NCBI GenBank assembly: GCA_027485995.1
Contig: JAIXPW010000080.1
Span: forward strand, 1-38,135
Length of the DNA: 38,135 nucleotides
Direction: 5' to 3'
From: Verrucomicrobiaceae bacterium
GTDB lineage: Bacteria > Verrucomicrobiota > Verrucomicrobiia > Verrucomicrobiales > Akkermansiaceae
The notes beneath the pieces were generated by a model. It saw only the letters and a program-made list of their open reading frames with translations. It did no database searches and was not told the DNA's origin. Shown here in pieces: positions 15,910 to 24,990 of this stretch; the first letter of the stretch is position 1, and every line of letters begins with the position of its first letter. A program made the position numbers and the translations under genes.

Positions 15910-18126
15910 TCACGAAAAATTCTGCGCATCCATGTCAAAGACGACGGTGACGTCTTCGGGTAACGAGGTTCGTTCGAGGACTCCTTGAACGTGACGTGTG
16001 AGCACCCGCGCGGATGGCGCTCGGAGGGTGATTTGGAAACGGAACTGGCCGTGGGAGCGGACGAGGGGGGAGGGGACGGGGTCGCCGAGGGAGATGCTTT
16101 CCGGTAGGTTTTCCTTCAGGCGGAGGTGCAGGGTCTGGGTGGTGAACTCGGCGCGACGCTCGTGGGTGGATCGGGCTGTTAGAACCGCGAAGTGCGAGTA
16201 GGGCGGAAACTTGAGCATGCGCCGGAACTCCAGCTCCTGCTCGGAGAAGCCATCGAAGTCGTGCTTCCGCGCGTACTGCACCGATGGTGAATGCGGGGTG
16301 AAGGTCTGGATGATGACCTCGCCTTCGAGATCGCCGCGACCCGCCCGGCCGGCGACCTGGGTGAGGAGCTGGAAGGTGTGCTCACCGGCGCGGAAATCCG
16401 GCACGTGCAGGCCGACGTCGGCGTTGAGGATGCCGACCAGCGTGACGTTGGGAAAGTGCAGGCCTTTCGCAATCATCTGGGTGCCGATGAGGATGTCGAT
16501 CTTGTGGGCCTTGAAGGCGTTGAGCGTGTCGCGCAGCGCATTTTTCCGGCGCATGGCATCGGCGTCGATGCGGGCAAACTTCGCGGTCGGCAGGACCTTG
16601 GCGAGGACTTCCTCGACCTTCTGCGTGCCGTAGCCCTGGAGGATGATCGCGGGGTCCTTGCACTCCGGGCATTTCCTCGGCACGACTGCCTGATGGCCGC
16701 AGACGTGGCAGACGAGTCGGTCGTCGGTGCGGTGGTAGGTGAGGGAAACGGCGCAGTGCGGGCACTGGCAGACGTGGCCGCACTTCGGGCATTGCAGGCT
16801 TCTCGCAAATCCGCGGCGGTTGAGGAAGAGGATCGACTGCTCGCCTTTTTCAAGACGCTGCTCGAGTGCGGTGCGGAGCTTGTCGGAGAGGAAGGTGGTG
16901 TTGCCCTTGTGCTTGGCGGACTCCAGTTTCATGTCGACCACGCGCACGAGCGGCATTGACTGGCCGTCGGCGCGCTGATCGAGGCGGACGAGTTGATACT
17001 TGCCGGTCTGGGTGTTGTGCCATGACTCCAGCGAAGGTGTGGCGGAGCCGAGGACGATGGCGCAGGGCTCGAAGGCGGCGCGCAGCACGGCGACATCGCG
17101 GCCTTGGTAGCGCGGCGGGTTCTCCTGTTTGTAGGAGGTCTCGTGCTCCTCATCGACGAGGATCAGCCCGAGGTCCGGCAGCGGCGCGAAGACGGCCGAG
17201 CGCGCGCCGATGACGATGCGGGCGATGCCGTTGCGGATGCGGTGCCATTCATCGAAGCGCTCGCCCTGGGAAAGATGCGAGTGCAGCACGGCGACCTGCT
17301 CCTGCATCGAGGCGAAGCGGGCCTTGAAGCGTCTAACAGTCTGGGGTGTGAGAGAAATTTCAGGGACGAGAACGAGAACGGTTTTCCCCAGATCGAGGGC
17401 GTGCTGGGCGGCCTGGAGATAGACTTCGGTTTTTCCCGAACCGGTGACGCCAAGGAGGAGGATCGGGGATTGGGGATTGTGGATTGAGGCGACGACGACC
17501 TCCAGAGCGGCGGCTTGCTCGGGGTTGAGGGTGAGCGGCTGGGACTCGAGGACTTCCTCGACACCGTCGGCTTCGGGATCACGGCGGACGTCCTCGATTT
17601 CGATGCGGAGCAGACCTTGTTTCTCCAAGGCTTTCAGCGAGGGGCTGGAGCCTTCGCCGAGATCGGAAACGGCGAGGCGTTTGTCCGGAGTGCTGGCAAT
17701 CAGGGTGAGGATGACGTGCTGGCGCGGGGCCTTTTTCGAGAGCTTCTCGAGAACCTCGGCGGAGGGTTCGGTATCGAGGACGGCGATGCGGCGGGTCTTG
17801 GCGGAGTTTTCCTCGCTGCGCACCGATTCGGGGATGAGCGAGCGGACGACGGATTCCAAACTACATCCATAGTAGTTGGCGATCCAGCGTCCGGTCTTGA
17901 GCAGCACCGGGGTGACCAGCGGAAGTGGGTCGATGAGCGATTCCAGCTCGCGCAGGGCGAAGTCGCCCGGCGGTCCTTCCTCGACCGAAAGCACGGTGCC
18001 GGTGGACGATTTCCTCCGCAGGGGAATCCGCACCCGGCAGCCGGCCTGGACGTTGAGTCCGGCGGGGATGGCGTAGTCAAAGACGAGCTCGGAGGGGCCG
18101 TCGATCAGGACGCGTGCGGTCGCCAT
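15910..18126 (-). CDS. priA: Primosomal replication helicase PriA
   Basis: PriA recognises stalled forks and reloads the replicative helicase. The 738-residue protein has an N-terminal DNA-binding domain (RVLIDGPSELVFDYAIP ...), Walker A GVTGSGKTEVY (226-236), the DEEH box in LVDEEHETSYKQE, the NRRGF segment, a two-zinc cysteine cluster (CPKCGHVCQCPHC and CHVCGHQ..PRKCPEC) and the helicase C-lobe (LIGTQMIAKGLHFP, VAGRAGRGDLEG). Residues about 214-222 (SIHNPQSPI), just before Walker A, are encoded by a 7-bp tandem repeat shared with the argB leader. The gene starts 15 bp after an MFS-PlsC gene and is probably co-transcribed with it. Confidence 0.96.
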   Translation of the reverse strand: MATARVLIDGPSELVFDYAIPAGLNVQAGCRVRIPLRRKSSTGTVLSVEEGPPGDFALRELESLIDPLPLVTPVLLKTGRWIANYYGCSLESVVRSLIPESVRSEENSAKTRRIAVLDTEPSAEVLEKLSKKAPRQHVILTLIASTPDKRLAVSDLGEGSSPSLKALEKQGLLRIEIEDVRRDPEADGVEEVLESQPLTLNPEQAAALEVVVASIHNPQSPILLLGVTGSGKTEVYLQAAQHALDLGKTVLVLVPEISLTPQTVRRFKARFASMQEQVAVLHSHLSQGERFDEWHRIRNGIARIVIGARSAVFAPLPDLGLILVDEEHETSYKQENPPRYQGRDVAVLRAAFEPCAIVLGSATPSLESWHNTQTGKYQLVRLDQRADGQSMPLVRVVDMKLESAKHKGNTTFLSDKLRTALEQRLEKGEQSILFLNRRGFARSLQCPKCGHVCQCPHCAVSLTYHRTDDRLVCHVCGHQAVVPRKCPECKDPAIILQGYGTQKVEEVLAKVLPTAKFARIDADAMRRKNALRDTLNAFKAHKIDILIGTQMIAKGLHFPNVTLVGILNADVGLHVPDFRAGEHTFQLLTQVAGRAGRGDLEGEVIIQTFTPHSPSVQYARKHDFDGFSEQELEFRRMLKFPPYSHFAVLTARSTHERRAEFTTQTLHLRLKENLPESISLGDPVPSPLVRSHGQFRFQITLRAPSARVLTRHVQGVLERTSLPEDVTVVFDMDAQNFS
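17464..17489. repeat. Heptamer repeat inside the priA reading frame
   Basis: On the minus (coding) strand the sequence reads CAATCCA, CAATCCC, CAATCCC, CGATCCT: tandem 7-bp units translated as part of IHNPQSPIL between the Q-motif-like region and Walker A of PriA. The same words, CAATCCG CAATCCC, appear in the argB leader (28958-28992). Since 7 is not a multiple of 3, the units are read in different frames. Confidence 0.65.
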
Positions 18127-18141
18127 GGCAGTCCGTGGATT

Positions 18142-20547
18142 CTAACAGGAAGCGGCGGCGATCAGGAAGCCTTCGTCGTCGAGCGATGCGCCGGAAGGGA
18201 GCAGGAGACCGCTTTCCGGGGCGGATGGGCTGTGGATGCGCAACAGGCCGTTGGAATCAGCTTCAAGGTGGAAACCCGGAGCGAGCTTGCCCCAGGAGCC
18301 CGCTTTTTGCCCAAGCGAGTCGGGGGGGTGATCTGGCATCGACATCGCCACCACGAGTCCATCGATGGCGAGGCAGGGGAAATGGACGACGCCGCGAATC
18401 CCAAGCGGAGTCAGAGCCTGCGGGCTGAAGTCGAGGAAGGTGATGGCCTTCTCCCCGCTCGTCGAGGTGAGCGCATCCCGGAGTGCGCTTCCGCCGATCC
18501 AAATGCCGGAGGACGGATTGATTGATGAATGGCGTTCGAGGGCCGAACCAAACCCAGCGCTGAACGCATTGAGCACCGGAAGCAGTTCATCGACCGACTG
18601 GTCTTTCTCAAGAGCACGAAACGGGGTGCGTCGCGCCAGGGCGTTGAGCTGTCCAATCTGATGGGCATTGATGGCAGCGGTGGTCGCTTCTTCTGGGAAG
18701 CGAGCCCTGATCGCGGTGGCGGAACTCTTGAGGAAAGCCTGTTGGACGAGCTGCCTGTCCGCGCTGTTGCAGGGGATGGATTCCCCAAAGGCGACGCTCA
18801 ACGGGTGAGGAATCCGGTAAGGCCTCTTCCGGAATCCCGGACCGCGTTCGTAGGAGAAAATCGAGCCCCACGAGCCATCGACCCACACCGCGACGATGGG
18901 GCAGTTGGCGCGTCTGGCGATCAGCTCGAAGCCGCGCTCCAAGGCTTCGAGGGTGCCGGTGCGGGTGATCTTTCCTTCCGGGAAAAGGCAGACGACGTGG
19001 CCTGCTTTCAAGGCCTCGATGGTGATCCGGATGGCCTCACGTGGGTTGTCGCGGGAGATGGCGACGGTGTGGAAAAGCGTCGAGAACCAGCGGATCCACG
19101 CGTTGGCCATGAAGGTTTCGTCCATCACGAAGCGGACGGGTCGCGGAGAGGCGGCTGTCAGATAAAAGGCATCGGCGAAGGTCACATGGTTCGGCAGCAG
19201 CAAAACTCCGCCCTTGTCGGGAACGTTTGCCGCTCCGGTGACCTGGATGTGATAGATCGAACGGATGATGGCCAGTCCGATCAGCCGGATGAAGTCCACC
19301 ACGAGGTGCTTGAAGCAGACCCAGGTGACGGTCAGCGTCAGCAGTCCGACCACGGCGAACTGCAGGCCGATCGGCACCTTGCCGTATTTCAGAGCGAACT
19401 GGAGGACGGTGAAGGCGATGCCGGAGAGGTTGTTGAGAAGTCCGGAGGCCGAGAGCACGGTGCCGCGTCGATCCTCCTCCGGGGCGTCCTGGAGAATGGC
19501 CTGGAGTGGCACCAGAAAGACGGCTCCACCCGCTCCTGCGATCACGAGCATGATTTTCTGGAGGACCGAGTTCGGAGGACAAACGGCGAGAAGGAAGGTG
19601 CCGAGGGTCATCACAATGGCCCCGAGCGGAGCGAGTCCCATCTCGATCTTCTTTCGGCTGATCAGACCGGCCCCCACGCTGCCGATGGCGATGCCCACCA
19701 CCGCCATGGTCCAGAGCGCAGCGAAGGTGGTGGCGGTGCCTTCTTTGCCTCCTTCGTGAAGGGTCTCGGCGATTTGAAGCACGATCAGGGCGATGAAGCC
19801 GCCGAAGCCCCAGAAAAAGGCCACTCCCAGGCCGCAGAGCCTCAATTGCCTCGAAGCAAAGAGCTCCTTCAGGTCGCGGATGTGACTGGTGGCGAGCTGG
19901 AAGGTCCAGGGGGCACCAGGATGCTTCGCGGTCGGCCGAACGAGGTAGGCCAGCCCGATCGAGACTCCAGCGATGACCAGCAACCAGTAAAACGGCTCGA
20001 AAGTGGCGGCATAGCCATCGCCCAGCGCCCTCAGTCTGGCGTCGAACCAGTTTCCACCGATGATCTGGCCGGCGAGGATGGCGAGGATGACCGTGCCTTC
20101 GAGGACACCGCTGGCAAAGCCGAGCCGCTTGCTGCCAACCAGCTCCTTCACCACACCGACCTTCGAGGGGCTCAGGAAGGCGGCTTGGGTGGAGATGAGA
20201 AAGAAGCCACCGATGGCGAGCCCGAGATGTCGGGCGTGGAGTGCCCAGATCGTCAGGGCCACCGCCGCGATCTGCAGCCAGGAGGTCCATTGGATCACCG
20301 CGCTTTTCGCGAAGCGGTCGGAGAACCAGCCGCAGGTCGGGGCAAAGATGATGTAGGGCAAGACCAGCATCACGGTCACCAGGTGCTCGACTCCCTTCGG
20401 AGCCATTTGCCTTTCGATCAGCCAGGCACCGAGGACCACCAGGATGATCTTGACGACGTTGACGTTGAAAGACTGCGCGATCTGCATCGCCACCAGCGCC
20501 CAGAATGACCGCCAGCCGCCCTGCGCGGGTTGATCGTTTACCTCCAT
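18142..20547 (-). CDS. MFS transporter-acyltransferase fusion (LplT-PlsC type) with degenerate C-terminus
   Basis: An 801-residue protein of three parts. Residues about 1-415 are a 12-helix MFS transporter resembling the lysophospholipid flippase LplT. Residues about 430-600 are a PlsC/LPLAT acyltransferase with NHVTFAD (N453-H454-x4-D459) and FPEG (522-525). The last 200 residues look like a decayed acyl-ACP synthetase/AMP-ligase domain: the end GSWGKLAPGFHLEAD ... LDDEGFLIAA recalls the GxxGxxxPG and DGFL parts of that family, but no ATP-binding P-loop (TSGTTGxPK) is visible. The architecture matches lysophospholipid repair (Aas/LplT) fusions. The stop codon lies inside a CTGTTAG word. priA follows 15 bp downstream. 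Confidence 0.85.
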   Translation of the reverse strand: MEVNDQPAQGGWRSFWALVAMQIAQSFNVNVVKIILVVLGAWLIERQMAPKGVEHLVTVMLVLPYIIFAPTCGWFSDRFAKSAVIQWTSWLQIAAVALTIWALHARHLGLAIGGFFLISTQAAFLSPSKVGVVKELVGSKRLGFASGVLEGTVILAILAGQIIGGNWFDARLRALGDGYAATFEPFYWLLVIAGVSIGLAYLVRPTAKHPGAPWTFQLATSHIRDLKELFASRQLRLCGLGVAFFWGFGGFIALIVLQIAETLHEGGKEGTATTFAALWTMAVVGIAIGSVGAGLISRKKIEMGLAPLGAIVMTLGTFLLAVCPPNSVLQKIMLVIAGAGGAVFLVPLQAILQDAPEEDRRGTVLSASGLLNNLSGIAFTVLQFALKYGKVPIGLQFAVVGLLTLTVTWVCFKHLVVDFIRLIGLAIIRSIYHIQVTGAANVPDKGGVLLLPNHVTFADAFYLTAASPRPVRFVMDETFMANAWIRWFSTLFHTVAISRDNPREAIRITIEALKAGHVVCLFPEGKITRTGTLEALERGFELIARRANCPIVAVWVDGSWGSIFSYERGPGFRKRPYRIPHPLSVAFGESIPCNSADRQLVQQAFLKSSATAIRARFPEEATTAAINAHQIGQLNALARRTPFRALEKDQSVDELLPVLNAFSAGFGSALERHSSINPSSGIWIGGSALRDALTSTSGEKAITFLDFSPQALTPLGIRGVVHFPCLAIDGLVVAMSMPDHPPDSLGQKAGSWGKLAPGFHLEADSNGLLRIHSPSAPESGLLLPSGASLDDEGFLIAAASC

Positions 20548-20628
20548 CTCGGCGCGGACCCTAATCGTTTCCCGGCGGGGCGAAACTCCAAACTGGCGTC
20601 CGCGCCTGGTTCGTTGATCCTTTCGTCC

Positions 20629-20880
20629 GTGAAGCTGGTCGTCAGCATCGTCCCGAATGCCCGGACCAGCGAAATCATCGGCTGGGAGGAGGATCCGCGT
20701 TCGGGAAGGGTGCTCAAGGTTCGGATCGCCGCGCCGCCGGTCGAGGGGAAAGCCAATGCCGCTGCCCGGGAGTTTCTGGCCAAGACACTCGGACTGCCGA
20801 AGTCCGCCGTGGTCCTTGAGCGGGGGGACACCTCACGGCTCAAGGTCTTTTCCATCCCGGACGGGAGTCGACTGCCCTAG
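20629..20880 (+). CDS. DUF167/YggU family protein
   Basis: From the GTG at 20629 the protein has 83 residues: VKLVVSIVPNARTSEIIG, then LKVRIAAPPVEGKANAAARE and a C-terminal VVLERGDTSRLKVFSI, the complete DUF167 (YggU) pattern with the conserved APPxEGKAN motif. A longer frame from 20530 would overlap the divergent MFS-PlsC gene and add 33 non-conserved residues, so the short form is preferred; a TTG at 20614 is also possible. DUF167 proteins are small, widespread and of unclear function. Confidence 0.85.
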   Translation: MKLVVSIVPNARTSEIIGWEEDPRSGRVLKVRIAAPPVEGKANAAAREFLAKTLGLPKSAVVLERGDTSRLKVFSIPDGSRLP

Positions 20881-21444
20881 AACCTCTGGCCGGATCGCGT
20901 GGGACTCCGCCACGGCTTCCGAATTGATCGCGTGGTGGTGGCGGAAACATACACAAAAATGTCTGTCGCATCCAAGTGTTCGGGGGCGTTTGATGCTACG
21001 TTCTCTCCTCCAGTCCGCCACCGGTTCCGTGGTTGGACCGGGCAACAAACCCACTTTCTCCTGCTCGTTTGTTTCCACTCCATGGATGCGAATCGATCAA
21101 AACAACCCATCACCCATCGCTTGCGCCCTGAGGGGATTCGCCGAAAATGCGTGTCCGATCAGTTCACAAATGGCTTCAGATTGAGCTGAACCAAAATTTT
21201 TTACGTAGCCCATAAGGGGGAACCCGGAACAATTCAAGACAAGCACTTGTCCGAATTTGCAGTTAGATCCGGGTTGCTCGCCAGCGGTCTCAGATACAAT
21301 GTAACTCAATTGTAATCTTCCGTATTCAGCCCGTGCAGCGGCTCTTGTCCTCGGCAAATCCAGTTACCCCAGAGATGCCATCTTGGTTCGCTTCAGCCGG
21401 GAATCCAGCCGCTGCCCACTGCGCAAGTCTCCATCTTTCAACCC
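20881..21444. other. Non-coding region upstream of the pilin-like gene
   Basis: This 564-bp gap has no convincing ORF. It is AT-richer than its surroundings around 21180-21320 and holds a nested hairpin (21221-21275) and a separate 6-8-6 inverted repeat TACAAT/ATTGTA (21295-21314). It could carry the promoter and an untranslated leader or small RNA of the following giant exported protein. Confidence 0.5.
21221..21275 (+). other. Nested hairpin, possible structured leader
   Basis: Three nested stems: AACCCGGA (21221-21228) with TCCGGGTT (21268-21275), AATTC (21231-21235) with GAATT (21253-21257), and GACAA with TTGTC closing a GCAC loop (21238-21251). That is 18 base pairs in 55 nt with small bulges and a 10-nt bulge on the 3' side. 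It lies 170 bp before the start of the pilin-like gene. It could be a structured 5' leader, small RNA, or protein-binding site; no known riboswitch class is recognised. Confidence 0.5.
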
Positions 21445-24400
21445 ATGAAAACCCATCTCCAAACGCGTCGCCACCCGGCCCAACCTGCCGGGTTCGCGCT
21501 GATCGTCACCCTGACCATGATGGTGCTGCTCACCGTCATCGCGGTCGGGCTGCTGACGCTTTCGACGATCACGCTTCGCGGCTCGGGCCAGGGCGATGCG
21601 AATGCGGTCGCGAGAGCCAACGCCCGTCTGGGGCTGATGCTGGCCCTAGGAGACATGCAGACGGCTCTGGGCCCGGATCAACGGGTCTCCGCCGCAGCGG
21701 GCTCCGTGATCGACAATGCGGGTCGCCCCAATCTAACAGGAGCCTGGACCTCCTGGCGCTGGGCTCCTGCGGCCACCGGGGCGCCGACATACTCGGACAA
21801 GCAGAAGAATTTCCACCGCTGGCTGGTGTCCTCGCCGAATCCAGTGGATGCGATGAACCCGAATCTCCCGGCTCAGAAGGGTTCCGCCTCGGACATCCTG
21901 CTGGTCGGGAAGAAGGGGACCACCGACGAGATCCGAGTCCAGTCCCTGCCGATTTCCAACGGCAAGCTCGATGGCTCGTCCGCCTGGGCGGTGTTCGACG
22001 AAAGCACCAAGGCCAGCATTGATCTGGAACCCCAACTCGCATCGCCGTCGACTCTGGTCGAGGTCGCCGGGCGGGTCGGGGCCACCCGGCCGAGGGTGGA
22101 CGTGCTGGATTCGGATCTGACGTTTCTCAAGAGCCCCCAGAACCTGGTTTCGCTCGAAACCGCTTCGATTCCCGGTGGAAATGCCGGAGGCGCGGCGGTC
22201 GAACGGCGTTTCCACGATTTCACCACCGGGTCGATGGGACTGCTTTCCGATGTGTCGAGTGGGGGATTGAAGCTCGATCTGACCACGGGTCTCGAGGCTG
22301 GTTCGCTGCCTGCGGTGATCGGCACGGACGCGCCCTATCTGACCTCCAGTGCCGGAGCTCCGCGCTGGAATTACCTCCGCGATCACTATCGGCGATATCG
22401 CGATGCGGCGCTGACCACGTCCACGAATGGCACCCCACTCTACAAGCCGACCAGCACCGATCTGCTTCCGACTTCATCCTCGGATCCGTTCGGAGCCACG
22501 GATCAGTCTCCTCAGCGCGAGCGTCTGCTGCCAGTCATCGCCAAGTTCCAGATGATGTTCTCGCTGGTGGCGCATCATGCCCACATCGGCGACCGCGTTC
22601 AGTGGCTCAATGCTTCCGGAGATCCGAAGGGCAACGATCAACATGCGGTGATCCATCTGGCCTACGATCCGGTCATCACGCTCTACAATCCCTACGATGT
22701 GGCGCTGGAACTCCGCAACATCCGCGTCCGCGTCTTCGATCCGCCGGTGGGATTCCGTTTCAAGAAGAACGGGGTCTATTTCCGGGATCCCGAGTCGGAT
22801 TTCCAGGGGCTGGCTCGCTTTCAGATCGCGAATGAGAAGAATCCGGCCGCGAGGAAATTCTTCACGCTGATCCTCACCGACGGCTCGGCCGACCGGGCTG
22901 GGACTGCACTCAAGCTGCTGCCCGGTGAGCTGAAGGTCTTCTCTCCACGGGTCGATACCAACTGGACCTGGGGTCTTGAGACTGCTGGAGGCTACACGCC
23001 ACGGGCCTTCTTCGACTGGAATCAGGGCGAGGACCTTGGCAATGTTGACAAGCGCACGGGCAACTCGTTCGGAGTCGAGGCCGTCCCCGGCTGGGACACC
23101 CGTGCCGGATTACAGACCGACCATTTGAGTTATGGTGGTCGTCCGGCCAGCACCCTCTATGCCTTCGAGAAGGTGGCAGGTGCCAAGGTCGGAGGCTTTC
23201 TCTCGATGCGTAGCGGTGAGGCCCTCGGCGAGCAGGTCACGGTCGAGGCTCGTCCCGAACGGGCGAATGGAGGACAGTCCAGCAATCCCGATTTCCGCAT
23301 CGACCTGTTGGCGGCCCGCACCCAGGCGACCGATTCCGACATCCTCCGCAGTTACAGCTTCAAGTTCTCCGACGTGATCGGTGAACTGAGCGAGTATCCC
23401 GCCAGCCCGATCATCTCCCGCACTTTCCAGGTCGCGGACATCCTCCAGGAACCGAATGACAAGACCTCGGGACTGAAGAAACCCTTCGCGCTTTTGGAAA
23501 TGGGAGCCCGCACGACCCGTGACGCGCTGGATGACACCAAGCCCTGGGTCTACAACAACCCGGTGACCGAAGGCGGCAGGCAGGAATCCAGTGTCGCTGG
23601 ATCCGTCAACCAGGCCTACGACGTGCGCCTGCGCGAGGTCAGCAGCTTCATCGGCTTCCCGAACGGCATCGCGATCGATGACCTCAACCGCGGTTACTAC
23701 GGACCTAGTAAGACCTCCAACGAGGGCTGCACCAACGTGCCGATGTTCCATGTTCCGGTGACCCCGGCGGCGTCCCTCGGCGACTGGGTTTCCTCAAACC
23801 TCATCGTCGGCTCGCGCCTGCCCCGTGTGACCCATCCGCTTGGCAACTCCCGCGCCCATCCTCTGATCTCCGCCAGCAAGGTCTCGGCCACGCTCGGTGG
23901 CACCACGATTTACGATCACAGCTACTTCCTGAACTACTCGCTGTGGGATCGTTATTACTTCTCCACCGTGACCAACTACACTGGCACCTCCCCCAACCGC
24001 ACGCGCAAGGCCGTGCTGGAGGACCTGCTCAGCGGAACGACCCCGGCATTGAACGCCAATCTCGCCCCGCTGACGGCCACTGGCGACGCTGCGAAACTCG
24101 CCTCCGATCTCGACTCGCTTTCAGACCTCGAACGGACCCGTCGGCTCGCCACCGTGCTCGGCGTGCGCGGAGCCTTCAATGTCAACTCGACCTCCGTGGA
24201 GGCCTGGCGCGCGGTGCTCTCCTCCTTCCGCGATCGGGCGGTCAATGGCTGGAACCGCCAGCAGATGACCAACGACAAGCGCAGCCCATTTGTTCGGACG
24301 TCCTTCCCCCTCGCCGGCGCGGCCGAAACCACGACTGGCAGCGCCGACGTCAAGGGACAGGTCCGCTGGGCCGGTTTCCGCAGCCTGAGCGATGCCGACA

Positions 24401-24972
24401 TCGCGAAACTCGCCGATGCCATTGTCGTGGAGATCCGCAAACGTGGAACCCGGGACAAGGCACCCTCTCTGACCCTCGGTGAGTTTGTGAACCGCCGCCT
24501 CGGCTCGACAGGCGACCTCCATGTGCTCGGCGGTTTGCTCCAGTCGGCGATCGATGCCTCGGGGGTCAACAGCTACTATCATTCACTCGACTCCCGGACG
24601 ATCTCGTCGGCCGCCATTTCCGCAGCCAGGAAAACCGGCACCCTCAATCCGCAGGCGATGGATGGCTTCACGGCCGAAGGTGCCCCCTCGATCCTGAGCC
24701 AGGGTGACCTGATGGCGGCTCTGGCCCCGATCGCGACCGTTCGCGGCGACACCTTCCGGATCCGGGCCTATGGCGAGTCGAAGTCGAGCTCGGGCACTGT
24801 CATCGCGCGCGCCTGGTGCGAGGCCGTCGTGCAGCGCATGCCGGAATTCGTCGATCCCGCCGACAAGGCCGAGGCACTGACCACTGAGATGCTTCCAGGC
24901 TCGGCCAGCCGCACGTTCGGTCGTCGCTTCAACATCGTTTCCTTCCGCTGGCTGTCGCCTTCCGAAGTCTGA
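21445..24972 (+). CDS. Large pilin-like exported protein (Verru_Chthon cassette protein A-like)
   Basis: A 1175-residue protein that starts with a short basic leader and a prepilin-like helix, GFALIVTLTMMVLLTVIAVG (about 16-35), followed by an alanine-rich amphipathic stretch (NAVARANARLGLMLALGDMQ). The Glu usually at position 5 of mature pilins is absent, as in PilX-like minor pilins. This start, the large beta-rich body and the end PADKAEALTTEMLPGSASR plus RTFGRRFNIVSFRWLSPSEV-like closing fit the Verru_Chthon cassette protein A type of Verrucomicrobia. The usual partner proteins B, C and D are not seen here; an exported protein follows 18 bp downstream. Export through a type II/IV pilus-like system is inferred. 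Confidence 0.75.
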   Translation: MKTHLQTRRHPAQPAGFALIVTLTMMVLLTVIAVGLLTLSTITLRGSGQGDANAVARANARLGLMLALGDMQTALGPDQRVSAAAGSVIDNAGRPNLTGAWTSWRWAPAATGAPTYSDKQKNFHRWLVSSPNPVDAMNPNLPAQKGSASDILLVGKKGTTDEIRVQSLPISNGKLDGSSAWAVFDESTKASIDLEPQLASPSTLVEVAGRVGATRPRVDVLDSDLTFLKSPQNLVSLETASIPGGNAGGAAVERRFHDFTTGSMGLLSDVSSGGLKLDLTTGLEAGSLPAVIGTDAPYLTSSAGAPRWNYLRDHYRRYRDAALTTSTNGTPLYKPTSTDLLPTSSSDPFGATDQSPQRERLLPVIAKFQMMFSLVAHHAHIGDRVQWLNASGDPKGNDQHAVIHLAYDPVITLYNPYDVALELRNIRVRVFDPPVGFRFKKNGVYFRDPESDFQGLARFQIANEKNPAARKFFTLILTDGSADRAGTALKLLPGELKVFSPRVDTNWTWGLETAGGYTPRAFFDWNQGEDLGNVDKRTGNSFGVEAVPGWDTRAGLQTDHLSYGGRPASTLYAFEKVAGAKVGGFLSMRSGEALGEQVTVEARPERANGGQSSNPDFRIDLLAARTQATDSDILRSYSFKFSDVIGELSEYPASPIISRTFQVADILQEPNDKTSGLKKPFALLEMGARTTRDALDDTKPWVYNNPVTEGGRQESSVAGSVNQAYDVRLREVSSFIGFPNGIAIDDLNRGYYGPSKTSNEGCTNVPMFHVPVTPAASLGDWVSSNLIVGSRLPRVTHPLGNSRAHPLISASKVSATLGGTTIYDHSYFLNYSLWDRYYFSTVTNYTGTSPNRTRKAVLEDLLSGTTPALNANLAPLTATGDAAKLASDLDSLSDLERTRRLATVLGVRGAFNVNSTSVEAWRAVLSSFRDRAVNGWNRQQMTNDKRSPFVRTSFPLAGAAETTTGSADVKGQVRWAGFRSLSDADIAKLADAIVVEIRKRGTRDKAPSLTLGEFVNRRLGSTGDLHVLGGLLQSAIDASGVNSYYHSLDSRTISSAAISAARKTGTLNPQAMDGFTAEGAPSILSQGDLMAALAPIATVRGDTFRIRAYGESKSSSGTVIARAWCEAVVQRMPEFVDPADKAEALTTEMLPGSASRTFGRRFNIVSFRWLSPSEV

Positions 24973-24990
24973 TCATTTCCCATCACTTCC

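Noticed and set aside
18529..20508. 659-codon plus-strand ORF opposite the MFS-PlsC gene
   Set aside because: Very high charge and Asp/Gly/His bias, no domain, and the opposite strand has an unmistakable protein.
20530..20628. Longer start for the DUF167 gene
   Set aside because: The extra 33 residues are not conserved in the family and overlap the divergent gene's coding start.
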